Below, piece after piece: positions 26,210-35,307 of a stretch of DNA of 64,000 nucleotides. Every line of letters begins with the position of its first letter. Position 1 is the first letter of the stretch. The stretch covers positions 248,001-312,000 of the forward strand of contig JNIN01000001.1 in assembly GCA_000702525.1 (NCBI GenBank). Reading direction: 5' to 3'. A program made the translations under genes and the position numbers. This DNA comes from Lachnospiraceae bacterium AC2012 (GTDB taxonomy: Bacteria; Bacillota; Clostridia; Lachnospirales; Lachnospiraceae). The notes beneath the pieces are model-generated. The model did not search any database, was not told the origin of the DNA, and worked only from the letters and a program-made list of their open reading frames with translations.

Positions 26210-27697
26210 ATGGATTTGTTTTATGTGAGTACCAGAAATGGACAAAAGCAAGTAAAGGCATCTGAGGCGATTCTGAAGGGATTGTCAGAGGATGGAGGAC
26301 TGTTTGTGCCAACAAGAATACCGAAATTGGAGGTATCGCTTGAGGAACTTGGTAAGATGACTTATCAGGAAGTGGCATATGAAGTGATGAAACTTTTCTT
26401 CACCGATTTTACAGAGGAAGAGTTAAAGCACTGTATTTATAGTGCGTATGACAGCAAGTTTGATCAAGAAGAGATTGCACCGCTTACTTATGCAGATGGT
26501 GCATACTATATAGAACTGTTTCATGGTTCTACCATTGCCTTCAAGGATATGGCGCTTTCTATTTTGCCACATCTTATGATTACAAGTGCGAGAAAGAATC
26601 ATGTAGAAAATGATATCGTTATCTTGACGGCGACTTCTGGAGATACTGGAAAAGCTGCATTGGCCGGATTTGCCGGAGTGGAAGGAACGAAAATAGTTGT
26701 CTTCTATCCAAAGGATGGTGTCAGTGCCATCCAGGAGAAGCAGATGGTAACCCAGAAGGGAGATAACACATGTGTTATCGCTATTCGTGGTAATTTTGAT
26801 GAAGCGCAGACGGGTGTTAAGAAGATGTTTAATGATCGCGCGCTTGCAGAAGAATTAAACCAGGCAGGGTATCAGTTCTCCTCCGCAAATTCTATTAATA
26901 TTGGACGTCTGATTCCGCAGGTTGTTTATTATGTAAATACCTATGCGAAATTATTGAATGCCGGCAAGATTCAGGCGGGTGAGAAGATTAATGTAACGGT
27001 GCCTACGGGTAATTTCGGCAATATTTTAGCTGCATATTTTGCAAAGCATATGGGCGTGCCGATTGCGAAGCTGCTCTGTGCATCCAATGAAAATAAAGTA
27101 CTGTTCGATTTCTTTAAAACAGGTGTTTATGATCGAAATCGTGAATTTAAATTAACATCTTCCCCATCTATGGATATCTTGATTTCTTCCAATCTGGAAC
27201 GATTGATTTATCTGGTTGCCGGATGCGACGCTGAGAAGAATAAGGCGCTGATGGAGGAATTACAGACGGTTGGTAAATACGAGATTACCGAGGAAATGAA
27301 GACGCGCCTGGATGATTTCTATGGCAACTTTGCAACAGAGGAAGAGACCGCGAAGAGTATTCATGACCTGTATGAGAAGACAGGATATGTGATTGATACG
27401 CATACGGCAGTTGCGACTACGGTTTATGAGAAATATAAGCAGGAGACAGGCGATAAAACAACAACTGTCATTGCATCAACAGCAAGTCCTTTCAAGTTTA
27501 CGAGAGCGGTTATGCGCGCGATTGATCGCGATGATGCATCTGTTTCGGATTTGGATTTGGTTGACGCGTTATCTGATGCGGCAAATGTTAAGATTCCAAA
27601 TGCAATCGAAGAGATTCGTCATGCAGAAGTTCGTCATAACAAAGTTTGTGACGTTGACAAGATGCAGCAGTCCGTAAAAGAATTTCTTGGAATATAA
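26210..27697 (+). CDS. thrC: threonine synthase
   Basis: PLP enzyme converting O-phosphohomoserine to threonine. The PLP lysine is K112 in HGSTIAFKDMAL; the phosphate-binding region PTGNFGNILAAY and the N-terminal YVSTRNG segment match the ~500-residue class (495 here). Single gene with a consensus promoter and its own terminator. It depends on Asd (12009) upstream in the pathway. Confidence 0.95.
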   Translation: MDLFYVSTRNGQKQVKASEAILKGLSEDGGLFVPTRIPKLEVSLEELGKMTYQEVAYEVMKLFFTDFTEEELKHCIYSAYDSKFDQEEIAPLTYADGAYYIELFHGSTIAFKDMALSILPHLMITSARKNHVENDIVILTATSGDTGKAALAGFAGVEGTKIVVFYPKDGVSAIQEKQMVTQKGDNTCVIAIRGNFDEAQTGVKKMFNDRALAEELNQAGYQFSSANSINIGRLIPQVVYYVNTYAKLLNAGKIQAGEKINVTVPTGNFGNILAAYFAKHMGVPIAKLLCASNENKVLFDFFKTGVYDRNREFKLTSSPSMDILISSNLERLIYLVAGCDAEKNKALMEELQTVGKYEITEEMKTRLDDFYGNFATEEETAKSIHDLYEKTGYVIDTHTAVATTVYEKYKQETGDKTTTVIASTASPFKFTRAVMRAIDRDDASVSDLDLVDALSDAANVKIPNAIEEIRHAEVRHNKVCDVDKMQQSVKEFLGI

Positions 27698-27716
27698 AAA
27701 GGGAATAGAAAAGGAG

Positions 27717-27750
27717 AACCCGGATTGATGATAGAATCAATCCGGGTTTT
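27717..27750 (+). terminator. intrinsic terminator of thrC
   Basis: AACCCGGATTGAT / ATCAATCCGGGTT hairpin followed by TT, between convergent genes. Confidence 0.88.
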
Positions 27751-27776
27751 ATGATGATGAAACAAATTTATGTGAT

Positions 27777-28682
27777 TTAAAAGTCTTCGATCTCTTCCTC
27801 TTCTTCCATGATGGTGATAATCAGATTGATTGTACCAAATGGATAGATGACTGGAATAACATAGGATACCGGAGGAAGGGCAATGACGGTATTCTGTTCC
27901 ACAAATGGTGGAGCCAAATCCAGTTCCACCGAATATTCATTGGACATATTGACAGCAAATAATCCGTTGTGAAGATTTAAGAAATCTTCTAAGGATGCCT
28001 GCACATATTCGTCAAATTCTGTAAAATCCATTTTTGCGTATCGAGAGGCGAAATCAATCGCAGAATCTTGAGACATATCGATACTTGCTACAAAATTGGA
28101 ATTGCCTATCATTTCCTGTGTTACACAGAAGTCAATCGCAACTTCTTCGGAAAGAACAGGAGATAGTGGCGTATAATCCGGTCCGATAAATCGAATTAGG
28201 TTGTTGAATAATAAACGTAAATAGGTTGCAGCGGGTTTGGTAATCGGATAATTTGCATATTTGAAGAATTTTTCAATTAATTCATCAGAAGCTTGATTGC
28301 TTTCATCCTCTGCGGTATAAATCTCGGTTGTGTTTTGATAATCAATTAATAAATCTTCAAGGGTAGCATTATCCAGAATATTTAAATCTACAAGACTTTG
28401 TCCGAGAAGTAGATAGTCCGGAGTTTGTGTCTCTAATAAGCCTTCGACTTGAGCTACTGATAGATAGCCACGTTCAACAGCGATTTCTCCGAATTTCTTA
28501 TCTTCTCTGGTCTGTAAAAAACATACCTCTTCTACTTCGCTAGCAGTCATTAGTCCGTGATGCATAGCAAGTGTCCCAAGTTTTAAGCGAGCTTCACTGA
28601 GGGAACGAATCGCCTCAGTTAACTGCTCGGGAGATACTGCACCCTGGTTTAAGAGATATGCGCCAAAAAATTGAGCGTACAT
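27777..28682 (-). CDS. CheX-like protein with N-terminal MshEN-like repeats
   Basis: The first ~120 residues are four tandem units of about 28 residues, each like LGTLAMHHGLMTASEVEEV (also FGAYLLNQGAVSPEQLTEA, FGEIAVERGYLSVAQVEGL, LGQSLVDLNILDNATLEDL). This resembles the MshEN cyclic-di-GMP-binding module. The C-terminal part (about 150-300) resembles CheX/CheC/FliY phosphatases; EDFLNLHNGLFA aligns with their E-x-x-N motif, with Asp in the Glu place. It lies 3 bp after a CheY-like gene, its likely partner. No flagellar or cheA gene is visible. Domain calls are by pattern. Confidence 0.65.
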   Translation of the reverse strand: MYAQFFGAYLLNQGAVSPEQLTEAIRSLSEARLKLGTLAMHHGLMTASEVEEVCFLQTREDKKFGEIAVERGYLSVAQVEGLLETQTPDYLLLGQSLVDLNILDNATLEDLLIDYQNTTEIYTAEDESNQASDELIEKFFKYANYPITKPAATYLRLLFNNLIRFIGPDYTPLSPVLSEEVAIDFCVTQEMIGNSNFVASIDMSQDSAIDFASRYAKMDFTEFDEYVQASLEDFLNLHNGLFAVNMSNEYSVELDLAPPFVEQNTVIALPPVSYVIPVIYPFGTINLIITIMEEEEEIEDF

Positions 28683-28685
28683 AGA

Positions 28686-29066
28686 TTACTCCTCTCCCAG
28701 GTGATTTTTCAATACTTTACTTACCTGTGTATCTGAAAAAGGCTTTTGAATAAAGTCCTTTGCACCGGCTTCAATGGCGTTCTTCAACTGTGCTTGCGTT
28801 CCCGTAGATGAGACGATGATAATATCGGCATCGTCATCATATTCCATGATTTCTTGTACTGCACTAATACCATCTTTTACAGGCATTACAATATCAAGAA
28901 AAACCATGTTTGGATTTAACTTTTTATAGATATCTACAGCTTCCTGTCCATTTGCTGCTTCTTTGATGGTTATTTCGTTTGAGAATGCAGAAATAACGTC
29001 CTTGAGCTGCTTACGAGCAAGAATGGAATCGTCGCAAACAAGGATACTAACATTGGATAAACTCAT
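28686..29066 (-). CDS. CheY-like single-domain response regulator
   Basis: A 126-residue receiver domain with no output domain: acidic pocket CDD (11-13), phospho-acceptor D58 (MVFLDIVMPVKDG), and the conserved lysine in FIQKPF. ATG 29066 has AAGGGG at the right distance; a GTG nine bases earlier is less likely. It is followed 3 bp later by the CheX-like gene, so the pair probably forms a phosphorylation/dephosphorylation module. The kinase is not in the window. Confidence 0.9.
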   Translation of the reverse strand: MSLSNVSILVCDDSILARKQLKDVISAFSNEITIKEAANGQEAVDIYKKLNPNMVFLDIVMPVKDGISAVQEIMEYDDDADIIIVSSTGTQAQLKNAIEAGAKDFIQKPFSDTQVSKVLKNHLGEE

Positions 29067-29154
29067 AATTTTCACCCCTTATAATTGATACTATGATTTT
29101 ACACTACATTTTAGATGAAGTACAACTAAAACTACTGATAAATAATATTGTTTA

Positions 29155-29184
29155 TTTACTTTTAAGAATTGAAATGGGTATAAT
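29155..29184 (+). promoter_or_regulatory. candidate promoter of the small membrane protein gene
   Basis: TTTACT (29155-29160), 18-bp spacer, TATAAT (29179-29184), about 30 bp before the ATG. Confidence 0.45.
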
Positions 29185-29214
29185 TAGAGTAACAAATCTG
29201 TATGAGGTGTGGTT

Positions 29215-29583
29215 ATGGACAGTTCAAAGTTGATGTTATTATTTGATGTGATTGTACTGATGCTTGGGTTCTATATTTTATTCCAGGCAAGAGCGATGAA
29301 AATAAATCAGGAAGTACCTTCGTTATTTGTTTCTCCATCGGAAATGAGACAGTGCCGGAATAAGAAGGGATTCATCTTATCTTTATATCCCAAGGCGAAT
29401 ATTTTTGGAATCGTAGATATCATTTTTGGATTGGAAGGCGTCTATAATGATGGAATTTCAGCCATGAATGAGTCGATGGTGCAGTTGAACGAAGTTGTAA
29501 ATATTATCGTTCTTCTTATTTTCGTAGCGGTTTGGATTTGGTTTTCTGTACAGCTTCGAAAAGCAAAAGAGGAATTCTTCTAA
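29215..29583 (+). CDS. small membrane protein of unknown function
   Basis: A 122-residue protein with an N-terminal membrane segment (about 5-22, LMLLFDVIVLMLGFYILF) and a C-terminal one (about 95-113, VVNIIVLLIFVAVWIWF); the segment between is soluble. ATG 29215 follows GAGGTG; a GTG at 29209 is possible. I do not recognise the family. It is single, between divergent signalling genes and convergent gltA. Confidence 0.7.
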   Translation: MDSSKLMLLFDVIVLMLGFYILFQARAMKINQEVPSLFVSPSEMRQCRNKKGFILSLYPKANIFGIVDIIFGLEGVYNDGISAMNESMVQLNEVVNIIVLLIFVAVWIWFSVQLRKAKEEFF

Positions 29584-29591
29584 AAGAAAAA

Positions 29592-29626
29592 GGCATCTCA
29601 CATCATGTGAGGTGCCCTAATTTTTT
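29592..29626. terminator. bidirectional terminator
   Basis: GGCATCTCACA / TGTGAGGTGCC hairpin with TTTTTT on the plus side and TTTTTCTTTT on the minus side; serves the small membrane gene and gltA. Confidence 0.9.
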
Positions 29627-29627
29627 A

Positions 29628-30995
29628 TTAGTCACGTTCTTCCATAGGAACGAAATCGTGATGACTGGTTACGGTCATATAAGCAGGACGCATAATCTTA
29701 TCGTTATGACAGATTTCTTCCATACGATGTGCACTCCAACCAGTGATTCGCGCAATGGCAAAAATTGGTGTGTATAATTCGATTGGAAGGTCTAACATCT
29801 GATATACAAAGCCACTGAAGAAATCGACATTTGGGCAAACACCCTTATAAATCTTACGCTCTTCAGCGATAATCTTAGGCGCAAGTTTTTCAACCAGGCC
29901 GTAAAGTGCAAATTCTTTCTGATAGCCCTTTTCCTCAGAGAGTTCTTCTACGAAAGAACGGAGTACAACGGCTCTTGGATCCGATAAAGAATATACGGCA
30001 TGTCCCATACCATAGATGAGACCCTTCTTATCGAAGGCTTCTTTGTGAAGAAGCTTACGAAGGTAAGCAGATACTTCTTCTTCGTCTGTCCAGTCTTTTA
30101 CCTTTTCTTTTAAATCGGCAAACATATTTACAACACGTAAGTTTGCACCACCATGTCTTGGCCCTTTGAGGGAACCGAGAGCAGCAGCAATCGCAGAATA
30201 GGTATCTGTTCCTGAAGAGGAAACAAGGTGTGTTGTAAATGTAGAGTTGTTACCACCACCATGTTCCATATGAAGAATCAGGCAGATATCCAGAAGCTGT
30301 GCTTCCAATGGAGTGAATTTCTTGTCATCTCGTAAGCAGTGAAGAATGTTCTCTGCAGTGGAGTATTCCTTCACTGGTGGGTGGATGATCAAACTGTCAT
30401 TTAAATGATAATGACGATATGCCTGATAGCTGTAAACAGAGAGAAGTGGGAATGTCGCAATTAATAATAAACATTGACGGAGCACGTTCTCCTTACTTGT
30501 ATCATCTGCTTTTGCATCGTAGGAATAGAGTGTTAAAACGGAACGGGCAAGGGAATTCATCATATCCTTGCTTGGACGTTTCATAATGACATCGCGAACG
30601 AAGTTTGGTGGCAATGTACGATAATCGCTCAGTAAATCATTGAATTCTTCTAATTCCTTTTCGTTTGGTAATTTTCCAAAGAGAAGAAGATAAGTAGCTT
30701 CTTCAAAGCCGAAGTGATTGTCATGTGGATGTCGTTTCACTAATTCCTGGACATTGTAACCTCTATAAAATAGCTCACCATCAATGGGAACGGATTTTCC
30801 ATCGATGATGCGTGCTGAATTGACTTCTGAAATATTGGTGATACCAACCAGTACACCTTTACCATTTAAATCTCGAAGTCCGCGCTTGACGCCATATTCA
30901 GAGTAGAGTTCCGGTTCAACACGGGAAGCCTCTTCTGTCTTTTGTGCCAAGGCTTTAATCTGTGGAGTGATCTCACAAAAGTTAGTTTCTGTCAA
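29628..30995 (-). CDS. gltA: citrate synthase
   Basis: Condenses acetyl-CoA and oxaloacetate; in a fermenter it mainly feeds 2-oxoglutarate and glutamate synthesis. Catalytic-site segments are LHMEHGGGNNSTF, LKGPRHGGAN and GMGHAVYSLSDPRA. At 455 residues it is the Clostridia-type enzyme with a longer N-terminus. The start is TTG with AGGAGGT eight bases upstream. A purine tract lies before the start on its coding strand, as before argR, argH, asd and leuC. Confidence 0.93.
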   Translation of the reverse strand: MTETNFCEITPQIKALAQKTEEASRVEPELYSEYGVKRGLRDLNGKGVLVGITNISEVNSARIIDGKSVPIDGELFYRGYNVQELVKRHPHDNHFGFEEATYLLLFGKLPNEKELEEFNDLLSDYRTLPPNFVRDVIMKRPSKDMMNSLARSVLTLYSYDAKADDTSKENVLRQCLLLIATFPLLSVYSYQAYRHYHLNDSLIIHPPVKEYSTAENILHCLRDDKKFTPLEAQLLDICLILHMEHGGGNNSTFTTHLVSSSGTDTYSAIAAALGSLKGPRHGGANLRVVNMFADLKEKVKDWTDEEEVSAYLRKLLHKEAFDKKGLIYGMGHAVYSLSDPRAVVLRSFVEELSEEKGYQKEFALYGLVEKLAPKIIAEERKIYKGVCPNVDFFSGFVYQMLDLPIELYTPIFAIARITGWSAHRMEEICHNDKIMRPAYMTVTSHHDFVPMEERD

Positions 30996-31004
30996 AGTCT
31001 CTAA

Positions 31005-31023
31005 CCTCCTTTTTCTTTTTCCC
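31005..31023 (-). promoter_or_regulatory. A/G-only tract upstream of gltA
   Basis: On the minus strand AGGGAAAAAGAAAAAGGAGG-like sequence ends in the AGGAGG ribosome site. It is a shorter member of the tract class seen before argR, argH, asd and leuC. Confidence 0.45.
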
Positions 31024-31163
31024 TATGGGGATAGGTTTTCCATTTCTTATTTTGTTTATAAAACAACGCATATATCATATCATTTTCAAAGAAGATAGAC
31101 AAGGAAATGCAGAATTTAGAAAGACTTAATGACATAAGGGGTAGATTTTTGTTAAAAATAGGT

Positions 31164-31169
31164 TATAAT
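31164..31169 (+). promoter_or_regulatory. -10 box of the 6S-like RNA
   Basis: TATAAT just upstream of the predicted RNA 5' end; no clear -35 was seen. Confidence 0.4.
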
Positions 31170-31175
31170 ATAACT

Positions 31176-31387
31176 AACCTGGAATGTGCGATAACCTGTT
31201 GTATTTTGAACCTACATCTTTTTTCATGGGAATCCTAGATTTTCATTGTGATGTCGGGCCTCTATAGGAGGATGACAGAACCTTGAGTGCGGTATCCCAC
31301 CTAGCTTTGCTAGGAGTCAAAATCGCAGGACCGGCATGCTGGGCAATGTTAAATGTTAGAGGAAGTCTGTGCGGCTTCCTCTTTTTT
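31176..31387 (+). ncRNA. ssrS: 6S RNA-like transcript
   Basis: A 200-nt gene-free stretch with its own -10 and terminator and a long-hairpin architecture. The outer arms pair (TGTGC with GCATG; CCTG with CAGG; ATTTTGA with TCAAAAT), enclosing an inner helix (TGGGA/TCCCA), a small CTAGC/GCTAG hairpin and CCTCTATAGGAGG. This is the layout of 6S RNA, which mimics an open promoter and sequesters sigma-A RNA polymerase. Words such as GGAGTCAAAATC and GGGAATCCTA agree with my memory of clostridial 6S RNAs. An Infernal search with RF00013 would settle it. Confidence 0.65.
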
Positions 31388-31388
31388 A
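31358..31388 (+). terminator. terminator of the 6S-like RNA
   Basis: AGAGGAAG / CTTCCTCT hairpin followed by TTTTTT. Confidence 0.9.
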
Positions 31389-31392
31389 TTTC

Positions 31393-31421
31393 TTGATGTT
31401 TTTTTCGCACTATGCTATTAT
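31393..31421 (+). promoter_or_regulatory. sigma-A promoter of the pheST T-box operon
   Basis: TTGATG (31393-31398), 17-bp spacer, TGC-TATTAT (-10 at 31416-31421); transcription would start near 31428, right before the T-box. Confidence 0.75.
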
Positions 31422-31429
31422 ATACAAGA

Positions 31430-31730
31430 TATTTTTGATAAAGGCTGTGATTGCGCACAGTAGTTTGGGATACTACCCATGAGAGAGAGGTTGTGATACG
31501 CTGAGAGCGACCTTGGAAATAGACCCCAGATGAATTTCTCGCAGGAGCTGCAAGACAGAACGCTTAGGATACTGAGCCAGTAGGTTTTGACGGGTAATGC
31601 ACGTTAAGCATAATTGAGTGTCCGAAGAATGGAGATGCCGTAGCATTTCTAGGAAAGAGACTTCGGAAATCAGGGTGGTAACGCGGAGTAACTTCGTCCC
31701 TTAGACTAGGGACGGAGTTTTTTTATTTGA
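31430..31730 (+). promoter_or_regulatory. T-box leader (tRNA-Phe sensing) of pheST
   Basis: A ~300-nt leader with the T-box core AGGGTGGTAACGCG (31672-31685) and a terminator right after it. UGGU in the core would pair with the NCCA end of a tRNA having discriminator A, as tRNA-Phe has. In stem I, GAATTTCTC (31533-31541) offers UUC (31536-31538), or UUU in the neighbouring register, as specifier; both are Phe codons. Uncharged tRNA-Phe would stabilise the antiterminator and allow pheST expression. Confidence 0.93.
31695..31724 (+). terminator. T-box regulated terminator
   Basis: CTTCGTCCCT / AGGGACGGAG hairpin followed by TTTTTTT, the competitor of the T-box antiterminator. Confidence 0.92.
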
Positions 31731-31784
31731 TAAGAACTTTCATCCCGATGACTTATTCGATTAGATTTGGAAAAGGAGAAATGT

Positions 31785-32804
31785 ATGAAAGAGAAATTGC
31801 AGGAAATCAGAGAGAAGGCTCTGTCTCAGATTACAGCAGCAGAGAATCTGGATACTCTGAACGATATTCGAGTGAATATCCTCGGTAAGAAGGGTGAATT
31901 AACAGCTATTTTAAAGAGCATGAAGGATGTTTCACCAGAGGATCGTCCAAAGGTTGGACAGTTGGTAAATGATACAAGAACAGTAATCGAAGGAAAGCTT
32001 ACGGAAGCAAAGAAGAACTTCGAGAAGGCAGCGCTTGAGAAGAGACTTAGTTTCGAGAAGATTGATGTAACACTTCCAGCGAAGAAGAATAAACTTGGTC
32101 ATGCACATCCAAATACATCGGTATTGGAAGAAGTGGAAAAGATTTTCGTAGGTATGGGATACGAAGTCGTAGAAGGCCCTGAAATTGAAAAGGATTATTA
32201 TAACTTCGAAGCTTTGAATATTCCTGCAAATCACCCTGCAAAGGATGAGCAGGATACCTTCTATATCACACCGGAGATTTTGCTTCGTACACAGACATCT
32301 TCTGTTCAGGCGCATGAGATGGAGAAGGGCAATCTTCCAATTCGTATGATTGCGCCAGGACGTGTATATCGTTCGGATGAAGTAGATGCGACACATTCTC
32401 CATCCTTCCACCAGATTGAAGGTATGGTTATCGATAAAAATGTTACCTTTGCTGATTTAAAGGGAACATTGGAAACATTCGCGAAGGAACTCTTTGGGGA
32501 AGATACCAAGGTTAAATTCAGACCGCATCATTTCCCATTTACAGAACCTAGTGCGGAAGTGGATGTATCTTGCTTTAAGTGTCACGGTAAGGGTTGCCGT
32601 TTCTGTAAGGGCGAAGGTTGGATTGAAATCCTTGGCTGCGGTATGATTCATCCAAACGTTCTTCGTATGAGCGGTATCGATCCGGAAGAATACGTTGGTT
32701 TCGCTTTTGGTGTAGGTTTAGAGCGTATTACCTTATTGAAATACGAAATCGATGATATGAGACTTCTCTATGAGAACGATGATCGTTTCTTAAGCCAGTT
32801 CTAA
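31785..32804 (+). CDS. pheS: phenylalanine-tRNA ligase alpha subunit
   Basis: Catalytic subunit of the (alpha-beta)2 class II synthetase. An N-terminal coiled-coil (about 1-85) leads into the catalytic core with TSSVQAHEM, PGRVYRSDEVDATHSPSFHQIEG (motif 2 region) and GFAFGVGLERITLL (motif 3). CFKCHGKGCRFCKGEGW is the usual insertion. ATG 31785 with AAAGGAG upstream gives 339 residues; an in-frame ATG at 31767 is worse placed. It is controlled by the Phe T-box and is followed by pheT at 60 bp. Confidence 0.96.
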   Translation: MKEKLQEIREKALSQITAAENLDTLNDIRVNILGKKGELTAILKSMKDVSPEDRPKVGQLVNDTRTVIEGKLTEAKKNFEKAALEKRLSFEKIDVTLPAKKNKLGHAHPNTSVLEEVEKIFVGMGYEVVEGPEIEKDYYNFEALNIPANHPAKDEQDTFYITPEILLRTQTSSVQAHEMEKGNLPIRMIAPGRVYRSDEVDATHSPSFHQIEGMVIDKNVTFADLKGTLETFAKELFGEDTKVKFRPHHFPFTEPSAEVDVSCFKCHGKGCRFCKGEGWIEILGCGMIHPNVLRMSGIDPEEYVGFAFGVGLERITLLKYEIDDMRLLYENDDRFLSQF

Positions 32805-32864
32805 TAGAAAGTTTTTGATAGTTACGAAGAGAATACCGATTGACGGATGGAATAGGAGAATAAA

Positions 32865-35282
32865 ATGAGAACATCATTAAAATGGATTAAAGCGCTGGTG
32901 CCAGGACTTGATGTGACACCACAGGAATATACAGATGCTATGATTCTTTCAGGTTCCAAGGTGGAATACTATACAGATCTTAGCGCTGACTTAGATAAGA
33001 TTGTAATTGGACAGGTAGAGAAGGTAGAGAAGCATCCAGATGCAGATAAGCTTGTTATCTGTCAGGTAAATATTGGAAATGAAACAACACAGATTGTTAC
33101 AGGTGCACCAAATGTTTCCGAAGGTGTGAAGGTTCCTGTCGTACTGGATGGCGGTCGTGTGGCTGGTGGCCATGACGGTACAAAGACAGAAGGTGGAATT
33201 AAGATTAAGAAGGGTAAGCTTCGTGGTGTAGAAAGTAACGGTATGATGTGCTCCATCGAAGAACTTGGCTCTGATCGAGAGATGTTCCCAGATGCACCAG
33301 AGAATGGATTATATATTCTTCCAGAGGATGCACCAGTGGGAGAAGATTGCGTAGCATATCTTGGATTAGATGACGTGATTGTAGAATATGAAATTACATC
33401 AAACCGTGTCGATTGTTTCGCTGTCCTTGGTATTGCAAGAGAGGCAGCTGCAACATTTGAAAAGGAATTCGTACCTCCGGTTGTAAAAAAGACAGGAAAT
33501 AACGAAGATGTCAATGATTATATCAAGGTAGACGTACAGGATCAGGAACTCTGCAGACGTTATACAGCAAGAGTTGTAAAGAATGTTAAGATTCAGCCAT
33601 CTCCAATGTGGATGCAGGAGAGACTTCGTTCGCAGGGAATCCGACCAATCAACAACATCGTAGATATCACAAATTATGTCATGGTGGAATATGGTCAGCC
33701 AATGCATGCTTATGATTTAAATACGATTGAAGATCATAAGATTGTAGTAAAGCGTGCTGCAGCAGGCGAGAAGTTTGTAACACTGGATGGCCAGGAGAGA
33801 GAACTGGATGAAAACATGCTGACAATCTGTGATGGCAAGAAGGCTGTTGGCGTGGCTGGTATCATGGGTGGAGAAAACTCTATGATTACAGAGGATGTAA
33901 CAACTATGGTATTTGAATCTGCATGTTTCGATGGAACAAATATCCGTCTTTCTTCGAAGAGACTTGGTATGAGAACTGATGCATCTTCTATCTTCGAAAA
34001 GGGATTAGATCCAAATAATGCGATGGAAGCGATGGACCGTGCATGTCAGTTAGTAGAAGAACTTGGCGCAGGTGAAGTTGTTGGTGGTGCTATCGATCTT
34101 TATCCAGAGAAGGTAGAAAGCTGGAGAATTCCATTTGAACCAGAACGCTATAACAGATTGCTGGGAACAGACATTTCTGCGGAAACCATGCTGGGATACT
34201 TCAAGAGACTGGAAATCGGTTACGATATCGAAAGCAAGGAACTTGTTATTCCTACATGGAGACAGGATTTATTATCTTATGCAGATATCGCGGAAGAAGT
34301 GGCTCGTTTCTTTGGATATGATAAGATTCCTACAACATTACCATCTGGAGAAGCAACTGCCGGTAGACTTTCTTATAAGCTGGAAATTGAAAAGCTTGCA
34401 AGAGAAGTTGCAGAATTCTGTGGATTCTCTCAGGGCATGACATATTCTTTTGAGAGCCCCAAGGTATTTGATAAGTTGATGTTAGATGCGGATGATCCAA
34501 TGCGTCAGGCAATTGAGATTTCCAATCCATTAGGAGAAGATTATTCTGTGATGCGTACATCTTCTTTAAATGGTATTTTAACAAGCCTTTCTACAAACTA
34601 TAATCGTAGAAATAAGGATGTTCGTCTGTATGAAATGGGTAATATCTATATTCCAAAGAGCTTACCACTGACAGAACTTCCGGATGAGCGTATGCAGTTT
34701 ACCCTTGGATTCTACGGGGAAGGCGATTTCTTCACAATGAAGGGTGTAGTAGAAGAGCTCTTAACACGTGTTGGTATGGATGACAAGGTGAAATATAACC
34801 CAGAATCCGGTAAGAATTTCTTACATCCAGGACGTCAGGCAAATGTTGTATATGATAATCAGGTGATTGGATATCTTGGTGAGGTTCATCCATTAGTAGC
34901 AGAAAACTACAATATCAAGGACCGTGTTTACGTTGCTGTCATCGATATGCCATTTATTGTTGCAATGGCAGATTTTGATAAGAAGTATGAAGGTATCGCA
35001 AACTTCCCAGCTTCTACAAGAGATATCTCTATGGTTGTACCAAAGGATGTATTGGTTGGACAGTTAGAAGAAGTGTTTGAGCAAAAGGGCGGCCAGTATT
35101 TAGAGAACTATGAATTGTTCGATTTATATGAAGGTGATCAGATTCAGGAAGGATTCAAGTCTGTTGCATACTCCCTTGTATTCCGTGCGCTTGATAAGAA
35201 CCTCGCAGATACAGATGTTAATGAAGCAATGGAACGTATCCTGAATGGATTAGAGAAACTTGGCGTAGAGCTTAGAAAATAA
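32865..35282 (+). CDS. pheT: phenylalanine-tRNA ligase beta subunit
   Basis: Structural and editing subunit, 805 residues. Order: tRNA-binding OB domain (GQVEKVEKHPDADKLVICQVN, about 45-150), B3/B4 editing region (EYEITSNRVDC), B5 domain, and C-terminal ferredoxin-like anticodon-binding domain (FPASTRDISMVV). AGGAG precedes the ATG. Operon with pheS and, 25 bp downstream, queA. Confidence 0.96.
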   Translation: MRTSLKWIKALVPGLDVTPQEYTDAMILSGSKVEYYTDLSADLDKIVIGQVEKVEKHPDADKLVICQVNIGNETTQIVTGAPNVSEGVKVPVVLDGGRVAGGHDGTKTEGGIKIKKGKLRGVESNGMMCSIEELGSDREMFPDAPENGLYILPEDAPVGEDCVAYLGLDDVIVEYEITSNRVDCFAVLGIAREAAATFEKEFVPPVVKKTGNNEDVNDYIKVDVQDQELCRRYTARVVKNVKIQPSPMWMQERLRSQGIRPINNIVDITNYVMVEYGQPMHAYDLNTIEDHKIVVKRAAAGEKFVTLDGQERELDENMLTICDGKKAVGVAGIMGGENSMITEDVTTMVFESACFDGTNIRLSSKRLGMRTDASSIFEKGLDPNNAMEAMDRACQLVEELGAGEVVGGAIDLYPEKVESWRIPFEPERYNRLLGTDISAETMLGYFKRLEIGYDIESKELVIPTWRQDLLSYADIAEEVARFFGYDKIPTTLPSGEATAGRLSYKLEIEKLAREVAEFCGFSQGMTYSFESPKVFDKLMLDADDPMRQAIEISNPLGEDYSVMRTSSLNGILTSLSTNYNRRNKDVRLYEMGNIYIPKSLPLTELPDERMQFTLGFYGEGDFFTMKGVVEELLTRVGMDDKVKYNPESGKNFLHPGRQANVVYDNQVIGYLGEVHPLVAENYNIKDRVYVAVIDMPFIVAMADFDKKYEGIANFPASTRDISMVVPKDVLVGQLEEVFEQKGGQYLENYELFDLYEGDQIQEGFKSVAYSLVFRALDKNLADTDVNEAMERILNGLEKLGVELRK

Positions 35283-35307
35283 ATTTAATTAGAAATAAGG
35301 TATAGAA

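Noticed and set aside
31243-31458. 71-residue minus-strand frame over the 6S-like RNA and T-box promoter
   Set aside because: No ribosome site; the region is better explained by an RNA gene, its terminator and the T-box promoter.
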